This document shows, piece after piece, positions 45,652 to 53,396 of a stretch of DNA of 64,000 nt. The DNA comes from Cohnella zeiphila (lineage in GTDB: Bacteria > Bacillota > Bacilli > Paenibacillales > Paenibacillaceae): NCBI RefSeq assembly GCF_014212055.1, contig NZ_JACJVO010000021.1, positions 265,600 to 329,599 on the forward strand, read 5' to 3'. A program made the translations under genes and the position numbers. The notes under the pieces were generated by a model that made no database searches, was not told where the DNA came from, and worked only from the letters and a program-made list of their open reading frames with translations. How positions within the stretch are numbered: position 1 is the stretch's first letter; the number at the start of each line of letters is the position of its first letter.

Positions 45652-46110
45652 CTACAGGCTGGCATACACGATATTGCGCAGCCGCGGCAGGACGTGGGGC
45701 TCCTGACCGTTCAACGGATGCTGGGTGTACATAACCGTCATCTGATTCTCTGGATCGATGATCGCCTGGCAGCCAGCCGCGTCGCTCCAGCCGAACTCAC
45801 CGATCGGGCTCAGCGAACCCTGCGCACCTTCGAGATGTGCGTTCGGATCCCAGTCCGTAGCCGGCGAGATGCAGCCAATTGAAGTCGCTGCGCATCTGCT
45901 CGTTCAGGTGATCCGTCCGAATCAGGTCCACCGACGTAGGCGCCAGAATGCGCACGCTCTGCGGGCTCGTCCCGCGGTTGGTCAGCGCGTTCAGGAACTT
46001 GATATCGTCGTTCGTGTTCGACAGCAGGCCGGCTCAGCCCCTCTCGTGCTCCGTGCCGAGCCGGAAGCGTTTGCCGTCCCGGCGCACGGTCATGCTCCAG
46101 TTGATCTATA
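45652..46110 (-). pseudogene. Serine hydrolase / class C beta-lactamase-like remnant
   Basis: The minus strand encodes LGTEHERG, then a TGA (46034-46036), then AGLLSNTNDDIKFLNALTN, ILAPTSVDLIRTDHLNEQM and GEFGWSDAAGCQAIIDP followed by MTVMYTQ. These are the C-terminal blocks of the beta-lactamase/esterase family. The nonsense codon falls where the family has Gly (GGA to TGA), and the N-terminal catalytic half is absent, so it is a decayed gene. Confidence 0.65.
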
Positions 46111-46227
46111 CTCCAAGTTCTATTTATTCGATACGAATTCCACGATCATCGGTTTAGCCAACTTTCGATGTCGAAAAGACGTTGGCGGTTAATCCCGATT
46201 GGACCCAAACTCTTTGGTAGTAAAATC

Positions 46228-46295
46228 GCCTCATGCGGGAGAGCGCATCGCTGGCAGCGATGAGGTCAGGGGTTCGATCCCCCTAATCTCCACCA
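46228..46295 (+). tRNA. tRNA-Ala(GGC) 3' fragment ending in CCA
   Basis: A perfect anticodon stem CATCG/CGATG around CTGGCAG (anticodon GGC), variable loop AGGTC, a perfect T arm (AGGGG, loop TTCGATC, CCCCT) and AATCTCCACCA are present. The upstream acceptor strand (expected GGAGATT) is missing and the D arm has an extra base, so it is not a functional tRNA. It looks like the 3' copy produced when an element integrates in a tRNA-Ala gene. Confidence 0.65.
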
Positions 46296-46308
46296 AAATT
46301 TAAGTGAC

Positions 46309-46336
46309 AGCCCTCCATTAAATTGGGGGGCTTTTG
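46309..46336 (+). terminator. Terminator after the tRNA fragment
   Basis: AGCCCTCC and GGGGGGCT pair (one wobble) around ATTAAATT and lead into TTTTG. It follows the CCA end by 13 bases, as expected for an old tRNA gene context. Confidence 0.65.
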
Positions 46337-46340
46337 TATG

Positions 46341-46746
46341 TGATTTGATAATTTTGAGTAATAGTTGAGTATGTTTTTGAGGCGAAATTTTCGATGATTA
46401 ATTCAGTTTCAAGTGCTATCGGCGGAGCCAAGCCGCGGCAAACGGGAGATAGCAAAAAAGAGAGCCGTAATCGGCCCTCCCCTTTGAAAGCAAGTGCAGT
46501 ATAAAGATAGCATGTTATTGAATATTCGTGTAAGGAGTAGCTCTGCGGCTCTCTTGATCGGCCTCCGGGCTTGTCGCCTTGCTCCTTAACCTCCGGCCCT
46601 TCTCCAGCAAGATCGAGAGGGCCGAAGCGCACCATTTGCCCTCCGCTTTGCTTCGTTCAAATCATGCGCTTTGCAGAAGGGCCGCAGATTACCTCCGCTC
46701 TGCTCCGGTACACTGCATAACCATCGTTTCCGTTAATTCAACGCCA
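46341..46746. other. Intergenic region, no gene seen
   Basis: About 400 bases with broken frames on both strands. It holds an AGAGAGCCG/CGGCTCTCTT inverted pair (about 46463 and 46545) but no protein signature. It separates the island edge from the chromosomal genes. Confidence 0.45.
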
Positions 46747-47775
46747 TTAATAGCGAGTGGCGATTTTTCCGGCAAATTGACCATGAAGGGCTTGTTTAAG
46801 CGTATCCCCTCCCAGAAAATCATGGGGAAATCCCAGAGGAATACTGCTGGCTTTGGTTAACAAATCCAGTTGTTCAGGTGTCAGCTCGAAGGTTAGGCAG
46901 TTTAAATTATCTTTGATCTGCTTTTCCGTTCTTGCTCCGATAATCGGGATCGTCGTCCCTTCCTGCTGCCTGATCCAGTTGAGGGCTACTTGTGCAGGAG
47001 TTCTGCCGATGTCTTGAGCAATGCTTTCAACCGTTTCAAGTATGGAACGGTCTCTTTCCGAAAGACTTTCCCCAATAAAATCAACCCGTTTCGAGTCCTC
47101 TGGCCGGCCTCCTTTGTATTTACCGGACAACACGCCACCACCCAACGGACCCCAGGCGGTTACCCCAATGTCCAACGCTTTTGCCATTGGGATTAAGTCG
47201 CGTTCCGCCTCCCTTTGGACCAAGCTGTACTGCACCTGCAGACCGGTAAATGGAGTCCATCCCCGCAACTCTGCCATTGTATTGGCTTTTGCGACAATCC
47301 ACGCTGGTGTGTCGGAGATGCCGATGTACAGAATTTTTCCAGCGCGGACCTGGTCGTCCAAAGCTCGCATTACCTCTTCGACCGGCGTCATAAAATCCCA
47401 TGCATGCAGCCAATACATATCGATATAATCGGTTTTCAATCTTTTCAAGCTTGCATCCAGGGACTGAACCAGGTTTTTGCGGTGATTCCCCCCGGCGTTC
47501 GGGTCATTTGGATTCATGGTCAATGAATATTTCGTGGCAATGACAAATTTCTCCCGTTCCGATGCGATAAATTCCCCAAGGTATTCTTCGCTCTCTCCTC
47601 CCATGTATTGGTCGGCTGTATCAATCAGATTTCCTCCTACATCAACATAAGAGTCAAAAATTTTGCGACTTTCCGTTTTATCCGCCCCCCATCCAAAGCG
47701 TTCCCCGAATGTCATCGTACCCAAAGCGATGTCCGATACTCTCAATCCACTTTTTCCAAGTAATTTGTATTTCAA
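46747..47775 (-). CDS. Aldo/keto reductase
   Basis: 342 residues, a normal length. It has the family pattern: GLRVSDIALGTMTFG at the start, FDSYVDVGGNLIDTAD with the catalytic Asp, SLDASLKRLKTDYIDMYWLH, and later PIIGARTEKQIKDNL for cofactor binding. These NAD(P)H-dependent enzymes reduce aldehydes and ketones. TTG start with GGGAGCG upstream. A MerR-type promoter points toward it from 165 bases upstream and a MerR gene is divergent, so it is probably induced by a reactive aldehyde or a similar stress. Confidence 0.92.
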   Translation of the reverse strand: MKYKLLGKSGLRVSDIALGTMTFGERFGWGADKTESRKIFDSYVDVGGNLIDTADQYMGGESEEYLGEFIASEREKFVIATKYSLTMNPNDPNAGGNHRKNLVQSLDASLKRLKTDYIDMYWLHAWDFMTPVEEVMRALDDQVRAGKILYIGISDTPAWIVAKANTMAELRGWTPFTGLQVQYSLVQREAERDLIPMAKALDIGVTAWGPLGGGVLSGKYKGGRPEDSKRVDFIGESLSERDRSILETVESIAQDIGRTPAQVALNWIRQQEGTTIPIIGARTEKQIKDNLNCLTFELTPEQLDLLTKASSIPLGFPHDFLGGDTLKQALHGQFAGKIATRY

Positions 47776-47947
47776 TTGAATTCACGCTCCCTTTAAATTG
47801 TAAAACCAAGTTTTCGTTTCGGGCGGTAATTTACCGATTGATTTAGGATTGCAAGAAATGCATCCAAAATCATACTGAACAAGTTCGATCCCCCTTCATA
47901 AAACCGCAAGTATTGCCATGCGGTGTATGTTGTTTAGTACAATTCAA

Positions 47948-47978
47948 ATCCTACAATCTAGAGTTCACTCTAGATCAA
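47948..47978 (-). promoter_or_regulatory. MerR-type promoter/operator for the aldo/keto reductase
   Basis: Read on the minus strand: TTGATC as -35, exactly 19 bases, then TAGGAT as -10. The spacer contains the palindrome CTAGAGTGAACTCTAG (47958-47973 on the plus strand reads CTAGAGTTCACTCTAG). A 19-base spacer bearing a dyad is the hallmark of MerR activation, and the dyad is like those of AdhR-type regulators. It points to the reductase gene. Confidence 0.75.
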
Positions 47979-48120
47979 GTGGTTATTTTTTGCTTCCGTT
48001 TCTATGTCCCTGTGAAGGACACTCTATATCTTGGTTAAACTTTTCAAATCGAGTATATTCTAAAACATAAAGAACAACATGGTTCAATTAAATGATTAGC
48101 GAAGGTGGGTCATTATCAAA

Positions 48121-48552
48121 ATGAACGAGGAATTTACAATCGGCCAGGTGGCAGAAAAGACGGGGTTGTCCATCCATACCATAAGATATTATGAAAAAGA
48201 AGGTATTCTGCCGATCATCAAAAGAAACAAAAGCGGAACACGTATTTTTGAATATGAGGATATCCAGTGGATCAATCTTCTTAACTGTCTTCGCAATACC
48301 GGTATGCCAATTGCTCAACTTAAAGAATATGCCGATCTCACATTAGAAGGCGATCAAACCGGTGAAAAACGATTGGAAATACTTAAAAAACAAAAGGAAA
48401 AGATAGAAGAACAAGTAAATACATTGAAGTCTCACATCGACCTGCTCAATCTTCAAATGGAGTGGTACCCCAGATTAAAAAAAGTAAATATTCAATTTGA
48501 TCATGTGATGAAAACGTGGTTGAAGGATGGTAAATTACCTCCTGAACTATAA
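48121..48552 (+). CDS. MerR-family transcriptional regulator
   Basis: 143 residues. The N-terminal winged helix is typical (FTIGQVAEKTGLSIHTIRYY, then EKEGILP), followed by a long dimerisation coiled coil (KKQKEKIEEQVNTL). There is no Cys in the effector region, so it does not look like a metal or thiol sensor of the classic kind; AdhR-like sensors of aldehydes remain possible. Divergent from the aldo/keto reductase and its 19-base-spacer promoter, so it is the likely regulator. Confidence 0.9.
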   Translation: MNEEFTIGQVAEKTGLSIHTIRYYEKEGILPIIKRNKSGTRIFEYEDIQWINLLNCLRNTGMPIAQLKEYADLTLEGDQTGEKRLEILKKQKEKIEEQVNTLKSHIDLLNLQMEWYPRLKKVNIQFDHVMKTWLKDGKLPPEL

Positions 48553-48555
48553 TAA

Positions 48556-48795
48556 CTCTAAGTTGTTCGAAACTATCGTAAGGGAATTTCTTCCCGAATT
48601 CCGGAAATTGACGAGTGAATTCGCTGCCGTGTCGGGTGAACAGGCGGTTTCCGCTGGCTTTTTGATAGGTGTAAATGGATCTGAACCGTCCATTTTGACC
48701 TGAAAATGCCATTCTTCGAGGCTTGGGATTTGTTCGGTTTCGCTTAAAAGCATGGGTTTAATGGGGGTATACAGCTTCATGATGGCGATCATCAT
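48556..48795 (-). pseudogene. ATP-dependent DNA ligase N-terminal remnant
   Basis: The minus strand encodes KLYTPIKPMLLSETEQIP and EEWHFQVKMDG, the start of a LigD-type ATP-dependent ligase with the KxDG nucleotidylation motif. A frameshift follows, after which the next frame reads RSIYTYQKASGNRLFTRHGS and EFTRQFPEF, the following conserved block. The rest of the enzyme is missing. It accounts for most of the 410-base gap between merR and the germination gene. Confidence 0.6.
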
Positions 48796-48966
48796 CTTAG
48801 ACATAGCACTTTCAAGGACTCGGAGCTTCATGCAAGTTCTGGAACGATTTAATGTGGTTGGCATCCAATCTCGGGATAACGTTTAAACGATCGAGAAAAA
48901 CCAAACAATGTGGATAAAGGTAGTTCATGCAAGAAAATCAACATTTAAAGGTAGGAGCAGTAATTT

Positions 48967-50070
48967 ATGGCGGAAGCCCGGTCAATTACGACGATTCAAG
49001 CCGCTGCGATTCTGATCAGTACTATTATCGGTGTCGGGGTGCTTCCGCTACCGCTCTTCGCCGTGCATGCGGCGGAATCGGGTGCCCCGCTCATTACTTT
49101 CATCAGTGCGCTAGTCGCGATGGTAAGTCTCGTCCTCGTGTCTGTGCTCGGCATGCGCTTTCCGAGTCAGACGATCTCCCAGTACAGCGAGACGATCATC
49201 GGCAAGTGGCCGGGGCGTGTCGGCAGCATCATGGTCATCGCCTCCTTTGCCATCTTGACGTCGATGGCCGCCCGGGAGTTCGGCGAAGTCGTCATTACGG
49301 CGGTATTGCCGCGAACCCCTCTCGAAGTGACGGTTATGGTCATGCTGCTGCTGGCGGCAATCGCCACACGCAACAACATCACCACATTCGCATATATTCA
49401 TTTTTTCTATTTCCCGTTTATCCTTGTCCCGGCTCTGCTCATCACGGTGCTCGCCCTCAAGAACGCCGATACCATCAATCTGCTGCCGATCTGGGGCAAC
49501 GGCAATATCGGGATCAAAGGCACGGTGTACGGCATTCTCACGATCGCCTCCCTGTTCCAGAGCGCATTCGTCTTGACGATCGTCATCCCGGCGATGCGGC
49601 GTCCCAATCGGGCGCTGCAGGCAAGTATCTGGAGCATGGTCATCTCCGGGGGACTTTACGTGACGATTGTGCTGGCGACCGTCAGCGTTTTCGGCTCGGA
49701 AGAGATCAAAAACCTGCTCTGGCCGACGCTGGAACTGGCCAAAGCGACTTCGCTGCCCGCGAACGTCCTCGAGCGGTTGGACGCCGCCTTCTTGGCCGTA
49801 TGGGTAACCGCCGTATTCACGACGCTGTTCTCGACGTATTTCCTGACGGTCACGGAGCTCGGCAACCTGTTTCATTTCAAGGATCACCGGATGCTGTCTT
49901 TTTTCCTGCTGCCCATCTTATTCCTTATGGCCATGCTGCCGCAAAATATATTGCAAATGTACACAGTGTCCCGGTTCTCCGGCTTGACCAGGCACTGCAT
50001 CACGATCGGGTACCCGGCCTTCCTGCTGATCATTGCATGGGTGCGAGGGAAGCGAGGGGATCGGACCTGA
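48967..50070 (+). CDS. Spore germination permease, GerAB/endospore amino-acid permease family
   Basis: 367 residues with about ten membrane helices and the family signatures TTIQAAAILISTIIGVGVLP near the start and later helices rich in Ile and Ala. GerAB proteins are the transmembrane part of germinant receptors that detect amino acids or sugars. No GerAA gene lies upstream and no complete GerAC gene follows, so it is an orphan or part of a broken receptor. ATG with TAGGAGC upstream. Confidence 0.88.
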   Translation: MAEARSITTIQAAAILISTIIGVGVLPLPLFAVHAAESGAPLITFISALVAMVSLVLVSVLGMRFPSQTISQYSETIIGKWPGRVGSIMVIASFAILTSMAAREFGEVVITAVLPRTPLEVTVMVMLLLAAIATRNNITTFAYIHFFYFPFILVPALLITVLALKNADTINLLPIWGNGNIGIKGTVYGILTIASLFQSAFVLTIVIPAMRRPNRALQASIWSMVISGGLYVTIVLATVSVFGSEEIKNLLWPTLELAKATSLPANVLERLDAAFLAVWVTAVFTTLFSTYFLTVTELGNLFHFKDHRMLSFFLLPILFLMAMLPQNILQMYTVSRFSGLTRHCITIGYPAFLLIIAWVRGKRGDRT

Positions 50071-50605
50071 ATGTGCGCGAAGTGCAAATCCGCGTGGGCG
50101 TTGATTGCGCTTCTCTCGTCGGTGTTCTTGTTTCTGCTAAACCAAATCGTAGTAGCATTTCTCCTCCGTTGGTACATGGGGGAGTTTTTTGCTGTTTATG
50201 GGACCTCTAACCTTCAGATCTGCCCTAAGATGCTGGGACATGCCTTTGAGGGAGGCATAATTTGGCCGTTCCCCGTAAATCAACGCTGTGATCGACATCA
50301 CGACCTACTGCTAATCGGGGATCTCATGAAAAGCATCCGGCTACAGTTTCCGTAAGTGGACCAGGATGCATATACTTGCTGTTGGATCAAAAATGTAACA
50401 ATCGTTGCATATTTTAATTCGGAGGATAGTCTGAAGTCATCTGGAACTAGGAGGCAAATTTTATTTTGGACGCTGTCGTGCTTGCCTACGAGGAAAAAAA
50501 CCTATGCTGGCGATGGCCCCCGGCTGGGCCTTCTATCGGCCTTCACAGGACATGACCGGGTCAACGGCAGGGCGAAGCTTAACAGCATTATTTATGGACA
50601 GGTCT
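50071..50605 (+). other. Gap after gerAB, possible stub of gerAC
   Basis: Frames are short. A segment beginning at 50071 reads KSAWALIALLSSVFLFLLN, which resembles the signal peptide of a GerAC lipoprotein, but the expected lipobox and the rest are missing. Farther on no family is visible. A tail-less germination operon is one reading; I give it low weight. Confidence 0.3.
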
Positions 50606-51442
50606 TTATAAGGAATGGTTCCGTCGAAACTCGCCAGGCGTAGTTCCCTCTATCTCCATGAATATCTTATTGAAGTAACTTGCACTAGGATAACCCGATG
50701 TAATCGCAACTTTATAGATTGGCATTTGCATGTCGCTCAGCAGTAATTTTTTGCTCGTTTGAATTCTGCATTTTGTGATATAGGCGAGCGGAGTCATTTT
50801 AGTCACCTTTTTAAACAAGCTTCCGAAATAATTAGGGGAAAGATCTGCTTTATGCGCCCATTCTTCCATAGTAAATGGAAGGTGGGCGTTTTGTTGCATA
50901 TCGGGAAGAAGCTCGAAAATTCGGTCGATTTTCGCTTTTCCTCTTCGGCTCGATAGTGGAATTGCGTTGCTTGTAAAATGAGTTAGGATGGAATACGTCA
51001 ATGTTGAAATGTAGGCTAGACGTGCAATGTTGTTATGTTCAATTTCATCCATTAAATCGACAAAGGCTCGCTCTAACGGTTCTAGATCGTTCATATACCA
51101 AATTGTTGACTCAAAGAAACCACTCTCCAACAAAAAATTCGCCAGTTGGCTCCCATTGAATTGAAGCCAGTAGATGACCCAGGGATCGTCCTTCGAACTG
51201 TAGTAACGCATCTTTTGAAACGGTACATGAAAAAACGCTTCACCTGGCATCAATGCAGTAACCATTTCATTTATTTCGATATATCCCCTTCCGCTAACAA
51301 TGAAATGCAGAGAGAAATATTTTAGTCCCGTTTCGCGATAGACGTTGTGATCATCGGGATGCGTATATTTCCCAACGCCGTTCGGAAAACAAAAAAAGTT
51401 AAGCTCGTCGAAAGAAGGTAAAAAATACTGGCGATACATCAT
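50606..51442 (-). CDS. AraC-family transcriptional regulator of a sugar locus
   Basis: About 278 residues from ATG 51442 (GAGGTG seven bases upstream). The N-terminal part is a cupin-like sugar sensor (HFIVSGRGYIEINEMV, LMPGEAFFHVPF) and the C-terminal 100 residues carry two helix-turn-helix units ending SGYPSASYFNKIFMEIEGTT. It is divergent from the fucosidase gene, so it likely activates that operon when a host or plant sugar is present. Confidence 0.88.
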   Translation of the reverse strand: MMYRQYFLPSFDELNFFCFPNGVGKYTHPDDHNVYRETGLKYFSLHFIVSGRGYIEINEMVTALMPGEAFFHVPFQKMRYYSSKDDPWVIYWLQFNGSQLANFLLESGFFESTIWYMNDLEPLERAFVDLMDEIEHNNIARLAYISTLTYSILTHFTSNAIPLSSRRGKAKIDRIFELLPDMQQNAHLPFTMEEWAHKADLSPNYFGSLFKKVTKMTPLAYITKCRIQTSKKLLLSDMQMPIYKVAITSGYPSASYFNKIFMEIEGTTPGEFRRNHSL

Positions 51443-51587
51443 ACAAGCACACCTCAAAACGTTGTATTGTTATATCCATACTAGATAAATGCTATTTTTA
51501 TCGTAAAATCAACACGTTATAATTTCAATATGTAATTGGTATCGTTATGTAATGTGAAATTGAGGAATTAAAGAAAGGAGACAACGC

Positions 51588-52880
51588 GTGTCTATCAAAC
51601 AATTAAAAGATGCAGAGCTTGCTTCAATGCTGAAAAGCAGCATTCAGCTAAAAAGCCTAGACGGTGTCGAAGCGCCATGGCTGAACCTGAGCGATGAGGA
51701 TATGCAATGGTGGCGAGATGCCAAACTCGGATTGTTTTTTCATTGGGGCCTTTACTCGATTCCCGGACGCGGTGAGTGGGTCATGTTCAATGAGAATATC
51801 CCCGTGGACGAATATGCGAAGCTCGCCGATCAGTTTAACCCACATCAATGGAATCCAGAGCAGATGGCCAACTTGGCCAAGGAGGCAGGCATGCGCTATT
51901 CGGTGATGGTCACTCGTCACCACGATGGATTTGCGCTATGGGACAGCCCGGGGAGCTATCGACGATTCGACAGCATGCATACGGCAGCGAAACGAGACTT
52001 CGTAAAGGAATATACCGATGCCTTTCGAGAAGCAGGTTTAAAGGTAGGCTTGTATTATTCCCCTATGGATTGGCGGTTTCCCGGCTACTTCAACCCAAAG
52101 GAGTTGCCAGAAAGTGCATCATTAATGAAAAAGCAAGGCTATGACCAAATTGAAGAGCTAACCACCCGATACGGAACGATCGACATTCTTTGGTATGACG
52201 GTGGCTGGCTCGCTCATACCGGTACGGATGCAGACGCGGCTTGGTTCTGGGAGCCCATCTGCTTAAACGAAAAGGTCAGACAGAACCAGCCGAAATGCGT
52301 AATCAATCCGCGATCCGGATGGTTAGGAGATTTTCAATGCGACGAAGGAACGCACGAAGTGAAAGGAAGCATTCTTCCGATTGATTGGGAGAAATGTTTT
52401 TCGATGGCTTACCACTGGTCCTATGACCCGTTAGAAAGGGTAATGCCATTGGAGGAAATCATCAAAATCATGGTAGACTGCTTCGTCCGCGGAGGGAATG
52501 TACTGCTGAACATTGCACCTCATCCAGATGGAGGAATTCCGGTAAATCAAGTCGAGCAGTTAAAGCAAATCGGCGCGTTTATGAGGAAAAACGGTGAAGC
52601 TATATATGGAACATCAGCGGGACCGCTTCAACCAGTTGATCATGTTTATGGCATGACCAGCAAGGGAAATCACTTATATTTGCATGTGCAAGATACGCTT
52701 GCTTTTGAAAAAATGAATTTACCTCCGCTCGAGAAAAAAATTGTGCGCTGCGAATTACTTGACGGCAGCGAGGTTCCGTTCGTACAGAACGAGAACGGGA
52801 TATCCGTTCAAATACCTAAGGAAAAATGGGCGCCGCTGGATACCGTTGTTAAGATGGTCGTTGATGAAAAGGGTGCGTAA
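51588..52880 (+). CDS. Alpha-L-fucosidase, GH29
   Basis: 430 residues. The GH29 core is visible: KLGLFFHWGLYSIPGRGEW near the start, VTRHHDGFALWDS, and DILWYDGGW with the likely nucleophile Asp at about residue 204. It removes fucose from glycans; it has no signal peptide, so it is cytoplasmic and acts on imported oligosaccharides. GTG start with AAAGGAG upstream; the stop overlaps the start of the broken galactosidase gene. It is divergent from the AraC regulator. Confidence 0.93.
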   Translation: MSIKQLKDAELASMLKSSIQLKSLDGVEAPWLNLSDEDMQWWRDAKLGLFFHWGLYSIPGRGEWVMFNENIPVDEYAKLADQFNPHQWNPEQMANLAKEAGMRYSVMVTRHHDGFALWDSPGSYRRFDSMHTAAKRDFVKEYTDAFREAGLKVGLYYSPMDWRFPGYFNPKELPESASLMKKQGYDQIEELTTRYGTIDILWYDGGWLAHTGTDADAAWFWEPICLNEKVRQNQPKCVINPRSGWLGDFQCDEGTHEVKGSILPIDWEKCFSMAYHWSYDPLERVMPLEEIIKIMVDCFVRGGNVLLNIAPHPDGGIPVNQVEQLKQIGAFMRKNGEAIYGTSAGPLQPVDHVYGMTSKGNHLYLHVQDTLAFEKMNLPPLEKKIVRCELLDGSEVPFVQNENGISVQIPKEKWAPLDTVVKMVVDEKGA

Positions 52881-53315
52881 TGACAAAATCGTTGAAAGCA
52901 GACACAATCCAGCTTGGAGCTTGCTACTATCCGGAGCATTGGGACGAGACGTTGTGGGATGATGATTATCGCCGCATGCGAGAGCTCGGCTTCTCCGTCA
53001 TACGGGTTGCCGAATTTGCTTGGTCGATCATGGAGCCGGAGGAAAATGTCTTTCGGTTTGATCTGTTCGACCGGGCTTTGGACGCCGCTCACCACCATGG
53101 CCTTCAGGTTATATTGGGTACACCGACAGCTGCACCTCCGGCTTGGCTGACGCATCGTTATCCGGAAGTACTCCGACAAACATGTCATGCTTCGTCTGAA
53201 GCGAAAGGCATACGATTTGCTTGATGACAAAGCCTTGGAGGGAGACATCGAGCTCGAGCCATACGGTGTGATGGTGTTCGGAGAAGGGCCGATTCCCGAA
53301 CAAGACGCATAAAAA
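52880..53315 (+). pseudogene. GH42 beta-galactosidase with large internal deletion
   Basis: The first 100 codons encode a normal GH42 N terminus (ACYYPEHWDETLWDDDYRRM, ending PPAWLTHRYPEVLRQ). Near 53175 the frame changes, and the next segment reads KAYDLLDDKALEGDIELEPY and GVMVF, the C-terminal end of the same family, terminating at 53312. More than 500 residues, including both catalytic Glu, are missing. It is therefore a recent in-locus deletion, not a truncated end. Confidence 0.8.
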
Positions 53316-53324
53316 AGAATCAAT

Positions 53325-53366
53325 AAGTCTGCCATTTGGCTTTGATGCCGAACGGCAGACTTCTTT
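53325..53366 (+). terminator. Terminator after the fucosidase/galactosidase genes
   Basis: AAGTCTGCC pairs with GGCAGACTT (inner second pairing TTGGC/GCCGAA gives further stability) and is followed by CTTTTCC. Confidence 0.7.
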
Positions 53367-53396
53367 TCCATAACAAAGTCGGAAAGGATGAGCGGA

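Noticed and set aside
48927..50210. 427-codon plus-strand frame overlapping gerAB
   Set aside because: The translation is Arg- and His-rich without any family signature, and lies in a different frame from the clear permease.
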